DNA of 64,000 nt from UBA5314 sp035560815 (GTDB lineage Bacteria; Bacillota; Syntrophomonadia; Syntrophomonadales; Syntrophomonadaceae): assembly GCA_035560815.1 (NCBI GenBank), contig DATMYR010000088.1, forward strand, positions 124,001 to 188,000. The letters are read 5' to 3'. The position numbers and the translations under genes were made by a program. Under the pieces are notes generated by a model, which did not search any database, was not told where the DNA came from, and saw nothing but the letters and a program-made list of their open reading frames with translations. This document shows, in pieces, positions 60,789 to 64,000 of the stretch; position 1 is the stretch's first letter, and each line of letters starts with the position of its first letter.

Positions 60789-60942
60789 GGGGACACACCT
60801 TCCCGCTAAGGTTGGGTGACACACCTCCTCTTCGAGAGAGGAATGTCCCCCTGTTACCGCCCTACAGGCGGTAAGGCATGAAAGGTATCCTTTGTTAATC
60901 CGGTAAGGAATGTCCCCATGTTGCTGCCCATTAAGGCAGCAA
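60789..60942. repeat. Tandem REP-like units between the mgtC-like gene and polC
   Basis: GGGGACA (60789-60795) faces TGTCCCC (60844-60850) as an inverted repeat. Two tandem units then begin with GGAATGTCCCC (60840 and 60907), each followed by a short hairpin: TTACCGCC/GGCGGTAA (60854-60874) and TTGCTGCC/GGCAGCAA (60921-60942), and by GCATGAA or GCACGAA. The paired changes in the two stems keep base pairing. The rest of the 60782-61023 gap holds only the polC ribosome-binding site. Confidence 0.7.
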
Positions 60943-61023
60943 AGCACGAATGGGGTGCACCCTATTATCGAAAATCCCTTGTTCTAAGCAAAGTTTTAAG
61001 ACTACTGGGGAGGAGACTCACCG

Positions 61024-64000
61024 TTGAATAAGGATTTCTATGCCTTCCTTTCCAGCCACGGTCTGCCCAATGTGCCGGATTGCTGGCAGCGAACCCGTTT
61101 GAGTAAAATTGAAGTACGACCAGCAAGGAAACTCTGGCGGATGCATGTGCTATGCCCGGAGCAGCCTGTGCCGGCTGAAATTATAGAACAGACCGTGCAG
61201 GGTCTTCTGGGTTCACTACCCTTTTTGGAACACCTGGAACTGCTGCCCCAACCAATGGATATAGAGAAAACCCTGGATCAAATTCTCAGCCAAGAGCAAG
61301 AAACGCTCCTGGCCGGTTTCCTTGCCGGCGAGATATACTGGCATATTGAAAACAATCACCTGGATCTGTTTTTCAATAATGAAGACGGTTATGCCCGGGC
61401 TTTGGAGTCGGAGCTGTGCACTCGCCTGGCTAGCTGGTTCTGGGATGCCTACCGCCTGCGGGTGGTGGTTAGAGCCCGTTCCTCGCAAAATCAGGTCCAG
61501 GAGCCTCGTCAGGCGGCTTACATTCCCCAAAAAGAGCTTACCCTTTTGACCGCCAGTCAGCCTGATCCCCGGAAGAAAAAGAACGGCTTTCGGAAAAATG
61601 GTTCAACGAACCTGGAAGAAGGCTCTCTTATGGACCTGGCTGAACTGGAAGATGGCCTGCGCAATGCTCTGGTTGAAGGGGAGATATGGGATAAGAAAGC
61701 CTCCATCCTGAGAGACGGACGCCAGGTATCCACCTACTATCTGACCGACAGCCGCGACAGCTTGATTATCAAGGCTTTTTATGATGACATTAAGCAGGAC
61801 CGGATCCAGGTTGGAGACTACATCCGCGTGCGGGGCAGTGTCCGCCACGATGCCAACCTTCGTGAAATCGTGCTCTTCCTTGAAGCCTACCAGCAGGTGT
61901 CCAGACCGGTTCGCCAGGATGACAGCCCCCGAAAAAGAGTAGAGCTGCATGCCCATACCAAGATGAGCTCCATGGATGGTTTGACTGAAATCAAGGAATT
62001 GGTTAAAAGAGCTGCCCTGTGGGGGCATTCGGCTCTGGCTATCACCGATCATGGCTGCACCCAGGCTTTCCCTGAAGCCTATCAAGCGGCCAAAAAATAT
62101 AATATGAAGATTATCTATGGAATAGAAGCCTACCTGGTAGAAGAAGACAAACGGGAACGTCCTTTTCACATCGTTCTCCTGGCTCGCGACACGGTAGGCT
62201 TAAAAAACATATATCGTCTGGTGACCGCCTCCTATTTGGAGCACTATTATCGCTTCCCTAAAATCCCCCGGGAGCTCTTGGCCCAGCACCGCAGCGGACT
62301 GCTGCTGGGTTCGGCTTGTGAAGCGGGGGAATTGTTTCAGGCTCTTCTGGGTGGAGTTGGGGACCGGGAGCTGGAGGAAATTGCCTCCTTTTATGACTAC
62401 CTTGAGGTGCAGCCGCTTGGCAACAACGATTTCCTGCTGCGCGAAGGCCGGGTTTCATCCCAAGAGGATTTGGAAAACATGGTGAGACGCATTATCGAGC
62501 TGGGCAAACGGCTGGGCAAGCCAGTGGTAGCCACCGGGGACGTGCATTTCCTGGATCCCGAGCATGAGATTTACCGCCGTATTATTCAATCCGGACAAGG
62601 TTATGAGGATGCCCAGGTCCAGGCGCCGCTCTATTTCCGAACCACCGAAGAAATGCTGGCTGAATTTGCTTTTTTGGGAGAGGAAGACAGCCAGGCACTG
62701 GTCATCGACCATCCTGCTCACCTGGCGGAGATGGTTGACAACATCAAACCGGTTCCGGATGGCTTCTATCCCCCAACGATTGATCGGGCTGAAGAAGAGA
62801 TCAGCAGCTTAACCTGGGAACAAGCTGCCGTCCTGTACGGCTCACCCCTGCCTGAGCTGGTGAAAGCGAGGATTGAGCGGGAACTGGATGCCATCACCCG
62901 CCACGGCTTCAGTGTGCTCTATTTAATAGCCCAAAAACTGGTAAAAAAGTCCAACCAGGACGGTTATCTGGTCGGGTCCCGGGGGTCAGTAGGATCTTCA
63001 TTTGTTGCATATTTAACAGGAATTACGGAAGTAAACCCGCTGACCCCCCATTATGTCTGCCCGGCTTGTTCACTGACCCACTTCCCGGAAGAGAATGCAG
63101 CGAAATGTGGGGCAGATATGCCCGAGGCTGATTGCCCGGCTTGCGGACAGCCGATGCGCAAAGAAGGATTTGATATTCCCTTCGAGACGTTTCTGGGATT
63201 TGAAGGGGATAAGATTCCCGACATCGACCTCAATTTTTCCGGGGAATATCAGAATCGTGCCCACCAATATGTGGAGGAACTCTTCGGCAAGGAGAATGTC
63301 TTCCGAGCCGGAACCATATCCACCATAGCCGACCGGACTGCGTATGGTTTCGTGCTTAAATTCGCTGAAGCCAAGCAACTGCAGTTAAAAAATTCAGAAA
63401 TCAATCGCCTGGTGCGTGGTATCAGCGGGGTTCGCAGGACCACTGGACAGCATCCCGGAGGTCTGATCGTCGTACCGCGCGAGAGTGATATTCATGATTT
63501 TACTCCCCTCCAGCATCCAGCGGAAAATAAGGAGTCCGGGGTAATCACTACCCATTTTGAATACCATGCCATTGGGGATCAACTGGTCAAGCTCGATATT
63601 CTGGGCCATGACGATCCCACTGTGATCAAAGAGCTGGAAGACCTGACCGGCATCCGGGCAGCGGGGATCAGTCTCAGTGAAGAAAACACCATGAAGATTT
63701 TCTCCAGTGTAGAGCCCCTGGGCCTTAAGCCTGAAGCCATCGGGTCTACAGTGGGAACTTTTGGCATACCCGAATTCGGGACCCGTTTTGTGCGCCAAAT
63801 GTTGGAAGCCACCCGGCCAACTACCTTTGCCGAGTTGGTCCGTATCAGCGGCCTTTCCCACGGAACTGACGTGTGGATCAACAATGCTCAGGTTTTGATC
63901 AGCCAGGATGTGGCGCCTCTCAATGAAGTGATCTGCACCAGGGACGACATTATGACCTACCTGATCCAGCACGGTCTGGAGAAAAAGCAGGCCTTTAAGA
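61024..64000 (+). CDS. polC: DNA polymerase III alpha subunit PolC, 5' part, lacking the exonuclease insert
   Basis: PolC is the replicative polymerase of low-GC Firmicutes. TTG 61024 follows AGGAG (61011-61015). Visible domains are an N-terminal region (1-190), an OB fold (about 205-290), and a PHP domain starting near residue 305 with HAHTKMSSMDG (His309, His311) and ITDHG. The PHP then runs from YGIEAYLVEEDK straight into RERPFHIVLLARD (junction residues 372-379), where the family normally has about 180 residues of DnaQ-type exonuclease. A CxxC/CxxC zinc element (about 680-710) and palm motif PDIDLNFSGEYQ (Asp733, Asp735) follow. The gene runs past the window end after 992 codons. Confidence 0.96.
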   Translation, partial: MNKDFYAFLSSHGLPNVPDCWQRTRLSKIEVRPARKLWRMHVLCPEQPVPAEIIEQTVQGLLGSLPFLEHLELLPQPMDIEKTLDQILSQEQETLLAGFLAGEIYWHIENNHLDLFFNNEDGYARALESELCTRLASWFWDAYRLRVVVRARSSQNQVQEPRQAAYIPQKELTLLTASQPDPRKKKNGFRKNGSTNLEEGSLMDLAELEDGLRNALVEGEIWDKKASILRDGRQVSTYYLTDSRDSLIIKAFYDDIKQDRIQVGDYIRVRGSVRHDANLREIVLFLEAYQQVSRPVRQDDSPRKRVELHAHTKMSSMDGLTEIKELVKRAALWGHSALAITDHGCTQAFPEAYQAAKKYNMKIIYGIEAYLVEEDKRERPFHIVLLARDTVGLKNIYRLVTASYLEHYYRFPKIPRELLAQHRSGLLLGSACEAGELFQALLGGVGDRELEEIASFYDYLEVQPLGNNDFLLREGRVSSQEDLENMVRRIIELGKRLGKPVVATGDVHFLDPEHEIYRRIIQSGQGYEDAQVQAPLYFRTTEEMLAEFAFLGEEDSQALVIDHPAHLAEMVDNIKPVPDGFYPPTIDRAEEEISSLTWEQAAVLYGSPLPELVKARIERELDAITRHGFSVLYLIAQKLVKKSNQDGYLVGSRGSVGSSFVAYLTGITEVNPLTPHYVCPACSLTHFPEENAAKCGADMPEADCPACGQPMRKEGFDIPFETFLGFEGDKIPDIDLNFSGEYQNRAHQYVEELFGKENVFRAGTISTIADRTAYGFVLKFAEAKQLQLKNSEINRLVRGISGVRRTTGQHPGGLIVVPRESDIHDFTPLQHPAENKESGVITTHFEYHAIGDQLVKLDILGHDDPTVIKELEDLTGIRAAGISLSEENTMKIFSSVEPLGLKPEAIGSTVGTFGIPEFGTRFVRQMLEATRPTTFAELVRISGLSHGTDVWINNAQVLISQDVAPLNEVICTRDDIMTYLIQHGLEKKQAFK

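Noticed and set aside
1..64000. tRNA, rRNA, CRISPR or prophage features
   Set aside because: No cloverleaf, rRNA signature, spaced direct-repeat array or phage structural gene was recognised on either strand.

Overview
The window is a chromosomal segment of an endospore-forming, flagellated Firmicute, most likely a member of the Clostridia. The evidence is the sporulation set spoIIGA-sigE-sigG, a YtvI-type sporulation membrane protein, codY, a PolC-type replicative polymerase, a fused CheC-FliN switch protein (FliY), and a gene order from dprA to polC that closely follows the one known from Bacillus subtilis. Base composition is close to balanced by eye. A syntrophomonad or Peptococcaceae-like host is a guess only. 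No rRNA, tRNA, CRISPR array, prophage or insertion-sequence transposase was seen.

Layout. Positions 1-2600 hold the end of the division cluster (sbp tail, ftsA, ftsZ). Positions 2870-5400 hold spoIIGA, sigE and sigG, followed by a tiny membrane peptide gene. Positions 5700-7450 are accessory: an orphan beta-class DNA methyltransferase faces two very small minus-strand genes across a shared terminator. Positions 7740-15970 hold dprA, topA, trmFO, xerC, hslV, hslU and codY. Positions 16290-47030 are one long flagellar and chemotaxis operon of 36 genes, flgB to a membrane-anchored DUF6115-like protein, nearly all overlapping or closely spaced. It covers basal body, export apparatus, hook, switch, FlhF/FlhG, a PilZ c-di-GMP receptor, CheB/A/W/C/D and SigD, but contains no motA, motB or cheR. 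Positions 47040-49360 are an insert bounded by two related long perfect inverted repeats and carrying a secreted InlB-repeat protein with a long structured leader. Positions 49400-64000 hold rpsB, tsf, pyrH, frr, uppS, cdsA, a ytvI-like gene, dxr, rseP, ispG, proS, an mgtC-like gene and the 5' part of polC, which runs off the window.

How the genes work together. FtsA and FtsZ build the division ring. SpoIIGA activates pro-sigma-E in the mother cell and sigma-G follows in the forespore. CodY links GTP and branched-chain amino-acid status to transcription and sits directly upstream of the motility operon. In that operon the export gate and ATPase build the hook-basal body, FlhF and FlhG set flagellar placement and number, and CheA, CheW, CheY and FliY control rotation. 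SigD is encoded at the end for late genes. The last block couples translation factors with isoprenoid (Dxr, IspG, UppS) and phospholipid (CdsA) synthesis.

Most notable observations: the PolC PHP domain is continuous where the family normally carries the inserted proofreading exonuclease; the last gene of the motility operon joins a transmembrane segment, a coiled coil, an IF2_N-like domain and a DUF6115-like tail; three genes have good ribosome-binding sites placed as if ATT were the start codon; and several palindromic REP-like elements built around GGGGAC/GTCCCC sit in the intergenic spaces.
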